Shown one piece after another: positions 1 to 12,207 of a stretch of 64,000 nucleotides of DNA. A program made the translations under genes and the position numbers. The stretch lies in assembly GCF_003350205.1 (NCBI RefSeq), contig NZ_QLLC01000001.1, positions 62,001 to 126,000 of the forward strand, in the 5' to 3' direction. The notes under the pieces are model-generated. The model did not search any database and was not told where the DNA came from. It worked only from the letters and a program-made list of their open reading frames with translations. This DNA comes from Brevundimonas bullata (GTDB lineage: Bacteria > Pseudomonadota > Alphaproteobacteria > Caulobacterales > Caulobacteraceae). Positions within the stretch are counted from its first letter, which is position 1; each line of letters opens with the position of its first letter.

Positions 1-432
1 GTGGGCGATGACGGCGTGCGGGGCGCCCTTGTCGCGGATGATCTTGGTCAGGGCGCGGGTGTCCACCCCGGCCAGGCCGACCACGCCGCGCGTCTTCATC
101 CAGCTGTCGAGGCTGCCGGTGGCGCGCCAGTTGGCCGGCTCGGTCGGAACGTCGCGGAATATGGCGCCGCGGGCCGCGCGCTCGGGCGACGCGCCGATCT
201 GCTCGACGTCTTCATGGTTCACGCCGACGTTGCCGACGTGGGGGAAGGTGAAGGCCAGGATCTGGCTCATGTAAGAGGGGTCGGTCAGGATTTCCTGATA
301 GCCCGTCATCGAGGTGTTGAAGACCACCTCGCCGAGGACCGAACCGACGGCGCCGACGCCGATACCTTGCAGGATGGTGCCGTCAGCGAGCGCGAGGACG
401 CCAGTGGCGCCGGACAGAATCTGGGTCGTCAT
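1..432 (-). CDS. carA: Carbamoyl-phosphate synthase small subunit, N-terminal part (cut by window edge)
   Basis: The small (glutamine amidotransferase) subunit releases ammonia from glutamine for carbamoyl phosphate synthesis, feeding pyrimidines and arginine. Only the first 144 codons are present; the reading frame runs off the left edge. The visible part is the CarA N-terminal domain, with the family signatures GEVVFNTSMTGYQEILTDPS and a following LAFTFPHVGN...GVN stretch. The GATase catalytic Cys would lie outside the window. The ATG at 432 is the natural start: the first residues MTTQILSGATGVLALADG fit the family. A sigma70-like promoter lies 45 to 73 nt upstream. Its partner carB is on the other strand 3.4 kb away, so the two are not in one operon. 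Confidence 0.95.
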   Translation of the reverse strand, partial: MTTQILSGATGVLALADGTILQGIGVGAVGSVLGEVVFNTSMTGYQEILTDPSYMSQILAFTFPHVGNVGVNHEDVEQIGASPERAARGAIFRDVPTEPANWRATGSLDSWMKTRGVVGLAGVDTRALTKIIRDKGAPHAVIAH

Positions 433-476
433 GGCGCAGGCTCCTAGCAATGAATACGGGCAGACAAACGGCGGCG

Positions 477-505
477 TCACTAAAGAGATGCCGGGGCGGG
501 GTCAA
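477..505 (-). promoter_or_regulatory. Candidate carA promoter
   Basis: Read on the minus strand: TTGACC (505-500), a 17-nt spacer, then TAGTGA (482-477). The -35 box matches 5 of 6 consensus bases and the spacing is ideal. The implied transcript would start near 470, about 38 nt before the carA ATG. Seen by eye only. Confidence 0.4.
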
Positions 506-513
506 CCGCCCTT

Positions 514-549
514 GGACCTTTAGATCTTCTAGGACCTTTAGACCTTCTG
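514..549. repeat. 18-bp tandem duplication across the permease stop codon
   Basis: Two adjacent 18-bp units, GGACCTTTAGATCTTCTA (514-531) and GGACCTTTAGACCTTCTG (532-549), differ at two positions. The second unit contains the stop codon of the permease gene that ends at 538, so the duplication appended sequence just past the stop and does not alter the protein. Confidence 0.7.
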
Positions 550-1833
550 GGTTTTGCGCACCCAGACCCAGGCCAGGCTGGTCAGGGCGAAGAATCCGAC
601 GCTGGGAAGAATATAGTCGCCCGCCGCCGCCGCGACTGCAAAGGCCGAGAAGACCGCGCCGCCAATCGCCAGCAACCGCCACCCCGTCTTGCGGGTCAGC
701 TTCCACAGCGTCAACGCGCAAAGAGCGTACATACAGAGTGTCAGCACCGACGTGACGCCTATCAGTTTCTCGAACTGCTGACCAAGTTTCGGCTGCGAAC
801 TGGCGATGACCAGGACACTCATGACGACACAATTGAGGATCGGATTGCTCAGGGGCGTCTTGCCCTTGTCGGCTCCGCCGAACCAGCGCGGCATCCAGCC
901 GGCCTCGGCCGAGCCGCGCGCGGTTTCGCCCGCCAGCATGGTCCAGCCGGCGATGGTGCCCAGCACCTTGATCACGGCGCAGGCCGCGACCAGACCGGCC
1001 ACGGACGAGCCCATGACCCGCGCCACCAGATCGGCGTAGGGGCTGGTCGAATGGACCAGAACATCGGCGGGAATGACGCCGAAGACGGCGATGCTGGCGG
1101 CCACATAGACGATGAAGGCCAGGGCCACGCCGCCCAGCGAGGCGCGCCCGACGTCGACGGCGGGGTTCTTGACCAGGCTGGACAGGGCCGCGGCGCTCTC
1201 GACGCCCAGGAAGGCCCAGAAGATGATGGCCAGCGAGGCCGGCACCGTCTTCAACAGGGGCTGGTCGCCGGGGCTCCACGAGGCGGCGAAGGTGTCGCCG
1301 CTGAAGGCCATGGCCCCGGCGATGATGGCCAGGACAATGGGGATCAGGCCGAGGCCGAGCGTAATGGCGCCGAACCGCGCCGCGGTCCGCGCTCCGCTCG
1401 CATAGGCCGCCGTCGTCAGCCAGATCAGGGCCAGATTGCTGAGCGCCGCCCACAGGGGCTCTTTCAGCGCGGGAATGAAGAAGGCTAGATAGCCGGTGCC
1501 CGCCACCGCCAGCGCCACGTTCCCGGCCAGGCAGGCGGCCCAGTAGGCCAGCCCCGTCTGATAGCCGATGAAGCGGCCCATGCCGCGCCGGGTGAAGTCC
1601 GACAGCCCGTCGGCGTCCGGCTGCATCCGCCCCAGACCGCCGAACACCAGGGCCAGGGTCACGGCGCCCAGGCCGCAGATCAGCCAGCCGATGATACTGC
1701 TGCTGCCTGTCGGCGCCAGGGTCGCAGGCAGTAGATAGACGCCCGAACCGATCATATTGCCGGCCACCACCAAGGCGGCGAGCGCCCAGCCAATACGGTG
1801 CGGCGGGTCGGGCAGGATTTCCGTCTGGGTCAT
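538..1833 (-). CDS. APC-superfamily amino acid/polyamine antiporter-like permease
   Basis: An integral membrane transporter of 431 residues with about twelve hydrophobic segments. The first helix carries the substrate-binding signature of the APC superfamily, GNMIGSGVYLLPATLAP (about residues 25-41), as in the AdiC/PotE-type exchangers. Length fits that family (430-445 aa). The substrate cannot be read from sequence; basic amino acids or their decarboxylation products are typical. The start ATG at 1833 follows the stop of the upstream SDR gene by 9 nt, so the two are almost certainly co-transcribed. An arginine:agmatine-type role is possible, but no decarboxylase gene is nearby. Confidence 0.85.
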   Translation of the reverse strand: MTQTEILPDPPHRIGWALAALVVAGNMIGSGVYLLPATLAPTGSSSIIGWLICGLGAVTLALVFGGLGRMQPDADGLSDFTRRGMGRFIGYQTGLAYWAACLAGNVALAVAGTGYLAFFIPALKEPLWAALSNLALIWLTTAAYASGARTAARFGAITLGLGLIPIVLAIIAGAMAFSGDTFAASWSPGDQPLLKTVPASLAIIFWAFLGVESAAALSSLVKNPAVDVGRASLGGVALAFIVYVAASIAVFGVIPADVLVHSTSPYADLVARVMGSSVAGLVAACAVIKVLGTIAGWTMLAGETARGSAEAGWMPRWFGGADKGKTPLSNPILNCVVMSVLVIASSQPKLGQQFEKLIGVTSVLTLCMYALCALTLWKLTRKTGWRLLAIGGAVFSAFAVAAAAGDYILPSVGFFALTSLAWVWVRKTQKV

Positions 1834-1842
1834 GTCCGCCCT

Positions 1843-2556
1843 TTACGCGGGAATTCTCGCCCCGTCCCATGCGAATACGCCGCCGCTATCAGCCGGCGTC
1901 AGACCCTCGATCACCGTCAGCAGGCTGGCCGCGGAAAAGGCCGGGGAGAACAGCTTCTCCGGCTTGACCCCACGCTGGAAGGGCGCGCTCAGGGCCGTGT
2001 CCACCGTGCCCGGATGCAGGCCCGCGACCACCGCCTGCGGATGGGTGCGCGCCAGTTCCACCGACAGGGTCTTCAGGATCATGTTCAACGCCGCCTTGGA
2101 CGCGCGATAGCTGTGCCAGCCGCCCAGCCGGTTGTCGCTGATGGAGCCGACCCGCGCCGACAAGGCCGCGAACACCGCCCGCTGGTCGCGCGGCAGCAGG
2201 GGCAGGAAGTGACGGGCCGCCAGCGCCGGGCCTACGGCGTTGATCCGGTAGTCGCGCATCAGATGCTCCGCCGTCAGCTCGCGCCAGCTGCGTTCGGGCG
2301 TCTGGCCGGAGTGCAGCACCCCGGTCGCCGTCACGATCAGGCTGGGCGCCGGACCTTCGGCGATGCGCGCGGCGGCGGCGGCCATGCCGGCCTCGTCCTC
2401 CAGATCGAGAAGACCATGCGTCACGCCATCGATGGGCGCGACCGGCGTGCGCGACAGGCCGTGCACCACGCGGTCGCCCGCCTGCCCCAGTTGCTGCGCC
2501 AGCGCCCGCCCCACGCCGCCCGACACGCCGATAATGATCGCCGAACCCTGCGTCAT
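1843..2556 (-). CDS. Short-chain dehydrogenase/reductase (C-factor-like)
   Basis: A classical SDR fold of 237 residues. The Rossmann nucleotide-binding motif reads GVSGGVG (residues 10-16), and the catalytic Tyr-Lys pair is in YRASK (Y150, K154), with serines at 133 and 138 as candidates for the active-site Ser. The closest recognisable style is the CsgA/C-factor group of NAD(P)-dependent SDRs, whose substrates are mostly unknown. An in-frame extension to 2616 exists, but the ATG at 2556 places the glycine motif at the normal distance from the N-terminus. It is the first gene of a two-gene unit with the permease at 1833. Confidence 0.85.
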   Translation of the reverse strand: MTQGSAIIIGVSGGVGRALAQQLGQAGDRVVHGLSRTPVAPIDGVTHGLLDLEDEAGMAAAAARIAEGPAPSLIVTATGVLHSGQTPERSWRELTAEHLMRDYRINAVGPALAARHFLPLLPRDQRAVFAALSARVGSISDNRLGGWHSYRASKAALNMILKTLSVELARTHPQAVVAGLHPGTVDTALSAPFQRGVKPEKLFSPAFSAASLLTVIEGLTPADSGGVFAWDGARIPA

Positions 2557-2681
2557 GGCTTTTGCTCTCCCTTGTCGTGAGGAAATACGCCGCTGAACCG
2601 TCTCTGGACCGATCACGCCCTACCCTCGCCGTCGGCGGGGGTCTAGGAAGCGGCCAGACCCCGCCTCACCCTGGACGCCCC

Positions 2682-3386
2682 ATGACCATCACCACGGTCG
2701 GCCTCGATGCCGACGACACCCTCTGGCACAACGAGACCATCTTCCGCCTGAGCCAGAAGCGGTTCGTGGACCTGCTGGCCGATCACGCCGACGAGCCGGT
2801 GATGATGGAGCGCCTGTCGGTGGTCGAGCGGCGCAACCTGCGTCTCTATGGCTATGGGGTGAAGGGCTTCACCCTGTCGATGCTGGAGACGGCGATGGAG
2901 CTGTGCGACGGCGCCGCCCCGCCGCACATCATCCGCGAGATCCTGGCCGCAGGACGCGAGATGCTGGCCCATCCGGTCGAGACCCTGCCCGGCGTCGACG
3001 AGGTTCTGGCCGAACTGTCGGAGAAGTATCGCCTGGTCCTGATCACCAAGGGCGACCTGATGGATCAGGAGCGCAAGCTGGCCGCCTCGGGTCTGGGCGA
3101 GCTGTTCGCCGCCGTCGAGATCGTCTCCGAGAAGGACCGCTCGACCTATGACCGCATCTTCGCCCGCCACGGGACCGGCGCGGCCGAGGCCGTCATGGCC
3201 GGCAACTCGATGAAGTCCGACGTCCTGCCCGCGCTGGAAGCCGGCGCCTTCGCCTGCCACATCCCCTACGAGATCACCTGGGCCCACGAACTGGCCGACG
3301 CCCCGGAAAACCACCCCCGCTACGTCTCGCTCAGCCGCATCGCCGAACTGCCCGACTGGATCGCGGCGATAGACCGGGCGGAGTAA
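2682..3386 (+). CDS. HAD-superfamily phosphatase (YjjG/phosphoglycolate phosphatase-like)
   Basis: A soluble 234-residue haloacid-dehalogenase-type hydrolase. Motif I, DADDT (D9-T13), contains the nucleophile Asp and the acid/base Asp. An alpha-helical cap follows, motif II lies in VLITKGD, and the motif III/IV region is GNSMKSDVLPALEAG. This layout suits a small-molecule phosphatase such as a nucleotidase or phosphoglycolate-type enzyme; the substrate is not predictable. The ATG at 2682 is chosen because MTITTVGLDADDT places motif I at residue 9; a longer frame upstream has no family similarity. It is divergent from the SDR gene. Confidence 0.85.
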   Translation: MTITTVGLDADDTLWHNETIFRLSQKRFVDLLADHADEPVMMERLSVVERRNLRLYGYGVKGFTLSMLETAMELCDGAAPPHIIREILAAGREMLAHPVETLPGVDEVLAELSEKYRLVLITKGDLMDQERKLAASGLGELFAAVEIVSEKDRSTYDRIFARHGTGAAEAVMAGNSMKSDVLPALEAGAFACHIPYEITWAHELADAPENHPRYVSLSRIAELPDWIAAIDRAE

Positions 3387-3550
3387 AATCCCCAGCCGCC
3401 TCATTCCGGCCCTTGCCGCCCCGCCCCCGCATCTCTAAACGGGCCGCTTAACCGACAACCTGAACGGATCGGTCGCGGGGGCTCGCCCTGCGTCCGGTTT
3501 CTTCGCGCGCGTGGAGCCCGCCGCTGACCAGTCATGAGGAAAAGGATGCT

Positions 3551-3826
3551 ATGGTGCGCGCTGCTCTGGCCGAGCAGGGCGACAGCGGGATCACCCCGCG
3601 CCATACGCTGTTCTACTTCTATGGCGACGGCGACCACGGCGACCTCAACGAGGTGGCCCGCCGCGCAGGGTTTCTGACACGGAGCCAGGACGACATGACC
3701 GTCCTGGAGACCACCATAGCGGTCGACGAGGCGTCGTTTTCGCCTGTGTCGGCCATGATGCAATCCTGGGCCGCGGCCTTCCAGCTCGACTACGACGGCT
3801 GGGAGTGCGCGGTCGTGACGAACTGA
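3551..3826 (+). CDS. RraB-like protein (regulator of RNase E activity family)
   Basis: A small acidic 91-residue protein that resembles the RraB fold. Its C-terminal signature FQLDYDGWECAVV parallels the VDYDGWG ending of E. coli RraB, and the middle has the expected DMTVLETTIAVD strand. In E. coli RraB binds RNase E and inhibits mRNA decay; whether this short homologue does so is inference. The ATG at 3551 is preceded by a GAGGAAAAGG Shine-Dalgarno sequence. It lies 10 nt before carB and is probably co-transcribed with it. Confidence 0.7.
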   Translation: MVRAALAEQGDSGITPRHTLFYFYGDGDHGDLNEVARRAGFLTRSQDDMTVLETTIAVDEASFSPVSAMMQSWAAAFQLDYDGWECAVVTN

Positions 3827-3836
3827 GTAGCAGCCG

Positions 3837-7136
<3,300 letters not shown>

Positions 7137-7159
7137 GCCTCGGCCCAGTGCTGAAAACG

Positions 7160-7190
7160 GCCCCCGGTGTTTCGACGCCGGGGGCTTTTT
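7160..7190 (+). terminator. Rho-independent terminator of carB
   Basis: An 11-bp stem, GCCCCCGGTGT pairing with ACGCCGGGGGC (one G-T wobble), closed by a TTCG tetraloop and followed directly by TTTTT at 7186-7190. A textbook intrinsic terminator 23 nt after the carB stop. Confidence 0.9.
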
Positions 7191-7278
7191 CTTGCCGCCT
7201 AGCGGCCCGCCGCGCCGCTTAACCGTTCGTCAGCTCCCCGTCGGCGATCCTGTTCGAAGGATCGGAGACGACGCCCGA

Positions 7279-7578
7279 ATGCCCCTGCCGATGATCGACC
7301 TGAGCCTGCTGCTTTTGCTGATCGGCAACCTGATCGCCTTCCTGATGTTCTGGCTGGACAAGGAGCAGGCCCGGAGCGGCGGCTGGCGCATTTCCGAGCG
7401 TACGCTGCTGACCGCGGTGGCCTTTGGCGCCCTCGGGGCGTGGATGGGTCAGCACATCCTGCGCCACAAGACGCGCAAACAGCCCTTCGCCAGCCGTCTG
7501 GGCCTGATCCTGACCCTCTACGTCCTCACGCTCCTGACCGCCGCGCTCTACGTCATCTGGCGCACGCGCTTCGCCTGA
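7279..7578 (+). CDS. DUF1294 family small membrane protein
   Basis: A 99-residue protein with two or three hydrophobic segments. The diagnostic DUF1294 region reads WLDKEQARSGGWRISERTLL, followed by GAWMGQHILRHKTRKQPF, where the RHKTRK basic block after a Gly-rich helix is the family hallmark. Function unknown; probably inner membrane. The start at 7279 has GGAG 12 nt upstream and removes a proline/arginine-rich stretch that overlaps the carB terminator in the longer frame. Confidence 0.8.
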   Translation: MPLPMIDLSLLLLLIGNLIAFLMFWLDKEQARSGGWRISERTLLTAVAFGALGAWMGQHILRHKTRKQPFASRLGLILTLYVLTLLTAALYVIWRTRFA

Positions 7579-7725
7579 CAGGCCGCAGCGTCGCTTGGCC
7601 TCACGTCCGCAGGCACTGGAGCGGACGGCGGCGCCGGAGCCCCGCCGCAACTGATCCGGCTTCGACGTCTGGACGTATCCTGCGCCAGACGCCAAGCTCG
7701 GCGTTCATGTCTGAGGGGCGCGGCG

Positions 7726-8394
7726 ATGATCCTGGTCCACCATCTGAACAACTCCCGCTCGCAGCGCGTGCTCTGGCTGCTGGAGGAGCTGGGCCTGGCC
7801 TATGAGGTCAAGCGCTACGAGCGCAATCCGGCCACCATGCTGGCCCCGCCCGAGCTGAGAGCCGTCCATCCCCTGGGCAAGTCCCCGGTGCTGGACGACG
7901 GCGACGTGCGCGTGGCGGAAACCGGGGCCATCGTCGAATACCTGCTGGACGCCCACGATCCCGAGGGACGGCTGCGTCCGGCGCGCGGCACGGCGGACGG
8001 GCGGCGCTTCAGCTATTGGATGCACTATGCCGAAGGCTCGGCCATGCCGCCGCTGCTGCTGAAGCTGGTCTTCGCCCAGATGCCCAAGCGGGCGCCGGGC
8101 CTGGCGCGTCCCCTCGTCAAGGGCATCGCCGCCAAGGCGCAGGCCAGCTTCATCGACCCTCAGCTCAAGGCCCACGCCGACTGGCAGGAGGCTGAACTGG
8201 CCGCGACCGGCTGGTTCGCCGGGCCGTCGTTCAGCGCCGCCGACATCATGATGAGCTTCCCGCTGGAGGCCGCCGCCAGCCGGGCCGTCGACCTGTCCGC
8301 CTATCCCAACATCGCCCGCTTCCTGCAGGCCATCCACGCCCGCCCGGCGTGGAAACGCGCGCTGGAGCGGGGCGGTGAATACGCCTACGCCTGA
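7726..8394 (+). CDS. Glutathione S-transferase family protein
   Basis: A 222-residue cytosolic GST-fold protein. The N-terminal thioredoxin-like domain opens with LVHHLNNSRSQRVLWLLEEL, where S9/S11 fill the usual catalytic Ser position. It includes the cis-Pro loop GKSPVLDD and the glutathione gamma-glutamyl binding turn VAETGAIVEYL. An all-helical C-terminal domain follows, with GPSFSAADIMMSFPL as the conserved N-capping motif. The substrate is unknown. GAGGGG lies 9 nt before the ATG. It appears to stand alone. Confidence 0.9.
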   Translation: MILVHHLNNSRSQRVLWLLEELGLAYEVKRYERNPATMLAPPELRAVHPLGKSPVLDDGDVRVAETGAIVEYLLDAHDPEGRLRPARGTADGRRFSYWMHYAEGSAMPPLLLKLVFAQMPKRAPGLARPLVKGIAAKAQASFIDPQLKAHADWQEAELAATGWFAGPSFSAADIMMSFPLEAAASRAVDLSAYPNIARFLQAIHARPAWKRALERGGEYAYA

Positions 8395-8462
8395 TCGCCA
8401 GGTTCCGCGATCACGGCTTCGCGAGCCCGCAACCCCCGTCAGACGACGACGTTTACGAGCCC

Positions 8463-8642
8463 ATGCGCCTTTCAGTCATTCAAGTCATCGCGGCCCTGTC
8501 AGCCGCCATCTGCGTCATCATCGCCTTCATCGCCGCTGGGGCGGGACTGATCTCGGGCTTCTTCATGCTGCTGGCGGTGGCGGCGCTGGGCTTTATCGCC
8601 TGGACCGCGATCCGCCGAGCCATGGGCCAGACCAAGCCCTGA
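8463..8642 (+). CDS. Small two-helix membrane protein (59 aa), unknown function
   Basis: A short frame of 59 codons beginning MRLSVIQVIAAL and ending RRAMGQTKP. It has two hydrophobic segments (about residues 5-27 and 30-49) separated by AGAGL, and a basic C-terminal tail, as expected for an inner-membrane microprotein with cytoplasmic ends. Codon third positions are GC-rich, like those of real genes nearby. No family recognised. It lies between the GST gene and greA. Confidence 0.5.
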   Translation: MRLSVIQVIAALSAAICVIIAFIAAGAGLISGFFMLLAVAALGFIAWTAIRRAMGQTKP

Positions 8643-8700
8643 TCCGTCCTGCCGATCATGCTCTTGAGTTTGGCGAAAGGGCGCCCTACCCTCTTTGGCC

Positions 8701-8721
8701 GATCACGCGCGCCCCGTGATC
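8701..8721. promoter_or_regulatory. Inverted repeat in the greA upstream region
   Basis: GATCACG (8701-8707), a 7-nt spacer, then CGTGATC (8715-8721): perfect 7-bp arms 63 nt before the greA ATG. A TTATAC element suitable as a -10 box follows at about 8735. It could be an operator or a leader hairpin; no T-run follows it. Confidence 0.35.
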
Positions 8722-8783
8722 GTGACTGTGCTGATTATACGTCTCTCCTTAGTCTCCGGGCGAAACAAGAAACTCACGACACA

Positions 8784-9257
8784 ATGGAAAAAGTGCCGAT
8801 GACGGCCGAGGGCTACCGTGTCCTCGACGAGCAACTGAAGCAATTGAAGCAGGTCGAACGACCCAGCGTCATCGCCGCCATCTCTGAGGCGCGCGAGCAC
8901 GGCGACCTGTCTGAAAACGCCGAGTATCACGCCGCCAAAGAACGTCAGGGCTGGATCGAAGGCTCGATCGCCGACATCGAGGACAAGCTGTCGCGCGCCC
9001 AGGTGATCGACGTGTCCAAGCTGTCGGGCGACCAGGTCAAGTTCGGCGCCACCGTCACCTTCGTGGACGAGGACACCGAGGAAGAAGGCGTCTATCAGAT
9101 CGTCGGCGAACATGAAGCCGACGTGAAGCTGGGCAAGATCTCCATCGCCTCGCCGATCGCCCGCGCCCTGATTTCCAAGGAAATCGGCGACGTGGTCGAG
9201 GTCAACACGCCCGGCGGCGTGAAGGCCTATGAGATCCTCAAGGTCGAGTGGAAGTAA
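8784..9257 (+). CDS. greA: Transcription elongation factor GreA
   Basis: Rescues backtracked RNA polymerase by stimulating its intrinsic transcript cleavage. At 157 residues the length is exactly typical. The N-terminal coiled coil starts [21 protein letters not shown], with the acidic tip in [19 protein letters not shown] (D and E residues that enter the secondary channel). The C-terminal domain has [25 protein letters not shown] and ends [23 protein letters not shown]. The ATG at 8784 matches the family start; a longer frame upstream is not conserved. The following gene overlaps its last codons. Confidence 0.97.
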   Translation: MEKVPMTAEGYRVLDEQLKQLKQVERPSVIAAISEAREHGDLSENAEYHAAKERQGWIEGSIADIEDKLSRAQVIDVSKLSGDQVKFGATVTFVDEDTEEEGVYQIVGEHEADVKLGKISIASPIARALISKEIGDVVEVNTPGGVKAYEILKVEWK

Positions 9258-10279
9258 GCTTCCCCGACAATGGGAAGGCCACAGGGGCGCGCGGCTCAGC
9301 CGCGCGCCCTCTGTCCATCTGGGTCGTCTCCGACGGCCGCGCCGGCATCCAGAACCAGGCCCTGGGCCTGGCCGAGGCTGTGGCCCGGCTGACCCCTGCC
9401 GACATCGCCATCAAGGCCGTCCGCTGGCGGCCGATGTTCGACCGCTGGCCGTCGGGTCTCAAGACACCGGCCATGCTGGCGCCGGGCTCCTTCGATCCCC
9501 GCGCTGTCGCCGAATGGCCTGACCTGTGGATCGCCACCGGGCGCGCCAGCCTGCCCCTGTCGGCCAGGGTCCGCGACTGGAGCGGCGGCAAGACCTTTAC
9601 CGTCCAGACCCAGGACCCGCGCTGGAAGAACACCGCCTACGACCTGATCGTCGCCCCAGCCCACGACGGCCTGTCGGGCGACAATGTCGTCGAGATCATC
9701 GGCTCTCCGCACCGCATCACGCCCTCGAAGCTGGCCGAGGCCGCGCCGGCCTTTGCCGACCGCATCGCCCCCCTGCCCCGTCCCCGCGTCGCCGTCATGA
9801 TCGGCGGCAGGTCCAAGGCCTTCGACCTGACGCCCGCCCACGCCGCCGATCTGGCCGAGAAGATCAAGGCGGCGGTTCAGGCGGCTGAGGGATCGCTGCT
9901 GCTGACCTTTTCACGCCGCACGCCGGACGCCGCCCAGGCGGTGATGACCGAGCGGCTGTCGGCCCTGCCCGGCTGGATCTGGGACGGGACCGGCGCCAAT
10001 CCCCTGTTCGCCATGCTGGACGCCGCCGACCACATCCTCGTCACCGAGGACAGCGCCAATATGGCGACCGAGGCCGCCGCGACCGGCAAGCCGGTCCATG
10101 TGCTGCCCATGATCCCGCTGAAGCCTGCGGGCAAGTTCGCCCGCCTGCACGGCGACCTGGCCGCCCACGGCGCGGCGCGGCCCTTTGACGGGACGCTGCA
10201 TGGCTGGACCTACGCCCCGCTCAACGAGACTGAGCGCGCAGCGCGCGCCGTGCTGGAGGCCATGGCCGCGCGCGGCTGA
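9248..10279 (+). CDS. Mitochondrial fission ELM1-family protein
   Basis: A 343-residue protein of the COG3660/DUF1022 group, found in alphaproteobacteria and as ELM1 in plants. Recognisable blocks are [20 protein letters not shown] near the N-terminus, [21 protein letters not shown] in the middle, [15 protein letters not shown], and the C-terminal [20 protein letters not shown], which resembles the nucleotide-sugar site of GT-B glycosyltransferases. The bacterial role is unknown; a glycosyltransferase-like activity is inference. The likely start is the GTG at 9248, inside the end of greA (10-nt overlap), implying translational coupling. The stop is 3 nt from the convergent DUF389 gene. Confidence 0.8.
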   Translation: MEVSFPDNGKATGARGSAARPLSIWVVSDGRAGIQNQALGLAEAVARLTPADIAIKAVRWRPMFDRWPSGLKTPAMLAPGSFDPRAVAEWPDLWIATGRASLPLSARVRDWSGGKTFTVQTQDPRWKNTAYDLIVAPAHDGLSGDNVVEIIGSPHRITPSKLAEAAPAFADRIAPLPRPRVAVMIGGRSKAFDLTPAHAADLAEKIKAAVQAAEGSLLLTFSRRTPDAAQAVMTERLSALPGWIWDGTGANPLFAMLDAADHILVTEDSANMATEAAATGKPVHVLPMIPLKPAGKFARLHGDLAAHGAARPFDGTLHGWTYAPLNETERAARAVLEAMAARG

Positions 10280-10282
10280 TCC

Positions 10283-11788
10283 TCAGCCCAGCGACAGCCG
10301 CGCCAGGTTCTCGTCGCCGCGCAGACACTCCGGTCCCGGCTCAGCGCGGATCGACACGCCCGCCGCCGCCAACTGGGCGCGGAAGGTCTCCCCCGGGTTT
10401 GGCAGGGGTTCCTGCCCTTCGGCCACGGCGGCGCCCGGCGCAGGGCGGCAGTCGCGCACCGCCGGACTGGCCCGCCAGCGCGCCAGGGCCCAGACGGCCC
10501 GCGCCTTTGCGCCCGCGTCGCCCAGATCGACCACGGACAGTTCCTGTACCGGCGGCGTGACCCAGACGTCCACGCCTTCAAAGCGCCCCCGCAGCCCCGC
10601 CTCCAGGGCATAGGCGCTGGCCAGATCGAGACCTGCGTCGGGCCGCAGGAGGACGATGGCGCGACGGCCCTCGGCGTCGACCATGACCGCGTCGGTGGCG
10701 AAGGGGACGGCGTCGGACAGGCGGGTGCGCAGGGTCGCGGTCGGATCGGGGCTCGAGCCCGCGCTGGCCTGGACCGCGCGCGAGGCCGCCTGGGGATCGG
10801 CCACGACAATCTGATCCAGGGTCGCCGTCACCGGGACGTGCAAGGCCGCCGACAGCCGGTCCTGAAGCTGCTTCTGAGCATCCGGGACCAGCTTGCGCGT
10901 GCTGACCAGGGTCGAGACGGTGACGCCCTTGCCCTCGCTGCGCGCGTCCAGAAGGGTGACGCGCGAATCCGCCCCGGCGAAGATGTCGGCGACCGCCGTC
11001 CGAGTCTCAGCCGTGGCCTGGCTCTCCAGCCCAATCGCGCGCAACGAGATCACCAGCGGGATCGACAGCAGGACAAAGACCGCCAGCACGGCCAGACCAC
11101 GCCACGGCGAAGGCCGCTCCCTCAACCGGGGCCGAAAGCCATAGAAGCCCGCCGTCAGCGTCGCAGACAGGGCGATGGCCACCAGGTTGGTCATGAACAG
11201 GTAGAAGGCCCCCACCGAGATCGACAGATCCCCCGTGCCGATGCCGAACCCCACCGTGGCCACCGGCGGCATCAGGGCGGTGGCGATGGCCACGCCGATG
11301 ATGGTCTCGCCGCGCTGGCGGATCACCGCATAGGCGCCCGCCACCCCGGAGAAGACGGCGATCAGCAGGTCGAAGAAGTTGGGCCGGGTCCGCGCCAGAA
11401 TCTCGCTGGTCGGCTCCTTCAGCGGCGACAGCAGGGTCAGCAGGATGGCCACCGTCAGGGCCACCGCCATGCCCACCGCCAGACAGGTCAGCGACTGCTT
11501 CAACCGGCGCCAGTCCAGCAGGGCCAGCGAAAAGCCCAGGGCCACGATCGGCCCCATCATCGGCGACACCAGCATGGCCCCGATGACCACGGCCGGCGAC
11601 GACAGCATCAGCCCCAGGGCCGCGATGGCCGCCGAGATCACCGTCATCATCAGATAACGACCGCTCAAGCCCCCGTTGTCGTAAACCGAGGCCTCGACCG
11701 CCTCCCGGTCGACCCCGCGCCGCGCCGCGGCCAGCAGACGGCGCAGATAACTGCGCGTTTCACGGACCGGATCGGCGGCTGCAGTCAT
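10283..11788 (-). CDS. DUF389 domain-containing membrane protein
   Basis: A 501-residue protein. Residues 40-250 form a six-helix DUF389 domain (TIGR00341-type) with the characteristic SSPAVVIGAMLVSPMMGPIV and IGVAIATALMPPVATVGFG. The C-terminal half (from about 270) is soluble, probably periplasmic, and begins after a last hydrophobic segment. Function unknown for the family; a transport or envelope role is usually guessed. The ATG at 11788 is preceded by a short upstream region shared with the small gene at 11838. It is convergent with the ELM1-family gene. Confidence 0.85.
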   Translation of the reverse strand: MTAAADPVRETRSYLRRLLAAARRGVDREAVEASVYDNGGLSGRYLMMTVISAAIAALGLMLSSPAVVIGAMLVSPMMGPIVALGFSLALLDWRRLKQSLTCLAVGMAVALTVAILLTLLSPLKEPTSEILARTRPNFFDLLIAVFSGVAGAYAVIRQRGETIIGVAIATALMPPVATVGFGIGTGDLSISVGAFYLFMTNLVAIALSATLTAGFYGFRPRLRERPSPWRGLAVLAVFVLLSIPLVISLRAIGLESQATAETRTAVADIFAGADSRVTLLDARSEGKGVTVSTLVSTRKLVPDAQKQLQDRLSAALHVPVTATLDQIVVADPQAASRAVQASAGSSPDPTATLRTRLSDAVPFATDAVMVDAEGRRAIVLLRPDAGLDLASAYALEAGLRGRFEGVDVWVTPPVQELSVVDLGDAGAKARAVWALARWRASPAVRDCRPAPGAAVAEGQEPLPNPGETFRAQLAAAGVSIRAEPGPECLRGDENLARLSLG

Positions 11789-11837
11789 GGCGACACCCTG
11801 TTCCTTGAAACAGAATGGGCCGCTGCGACGAAGTCCG

Positions 11838-12137
11838 TCAATCGCCGCCGCCGCCGCCCCCGTCGGACCCGCCGCAATCGGCGCCCGGAGCGCAGTGGCT
11901 GCTGCTCGATGTCGAAGCGCCGCCGTCCGACACGATTGGGGAACCGTCAGCCGTCTTCTTGTCGTTCTGCGCCTTCAGATGGCCGGCCCCCATCAGGGCC
12001 ACGCCCAGGCCCGCTCCGACGGCCACGCCCAGCGAAAGCCCCAGCGCCAGGTTGTCGACGGCCTTGCCGAAAACGACCCCGATCGCCAGTCCGACGCCGA
12101 TCCCAATTGGCAGAAAGGCCGCGCTCTTGTTGCTCAT
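11838..12137 (-). CDS. Small glycine-zipper membrane protein with Ser/Cys/Gly tail
   Basis: A 99-residue protein. Two helices rich in regularly spaced glycines (IGIGVGLAIGVVFG and LGVAVGAGLGVALMGAG) precede a hydrophilic tail with SSSSHCAPGADCGGSD and a terminal run of six glycines and an Asp. Glycine zippers suggest tight helix packing in the inner membrane. The two cysteines and one histidine in the tail could bind metal or form a disulfide; this is speculation. The ATG at 12137 is preferred over a longer in-frame start because the latter has a basic, non-membrane lead. Confidence 0.6.
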   Translation of the reverse strand: MSNKSAAFLPIGIGVGLAIGVVFGKAVDNLALGLSLGVAVGAGLGVALMGAGHLKAQNDKKTADGSPIVSDGGASTSSSSHCAPGADCGGSDGGGGGGD

Positions 12138-12207
12138 GATCAAATCCCCTCGCTTGAAATGACACGCTAGCATCGCGCATTCGGGAATCAGGCCTTAAAT
12201 AGGCGTC

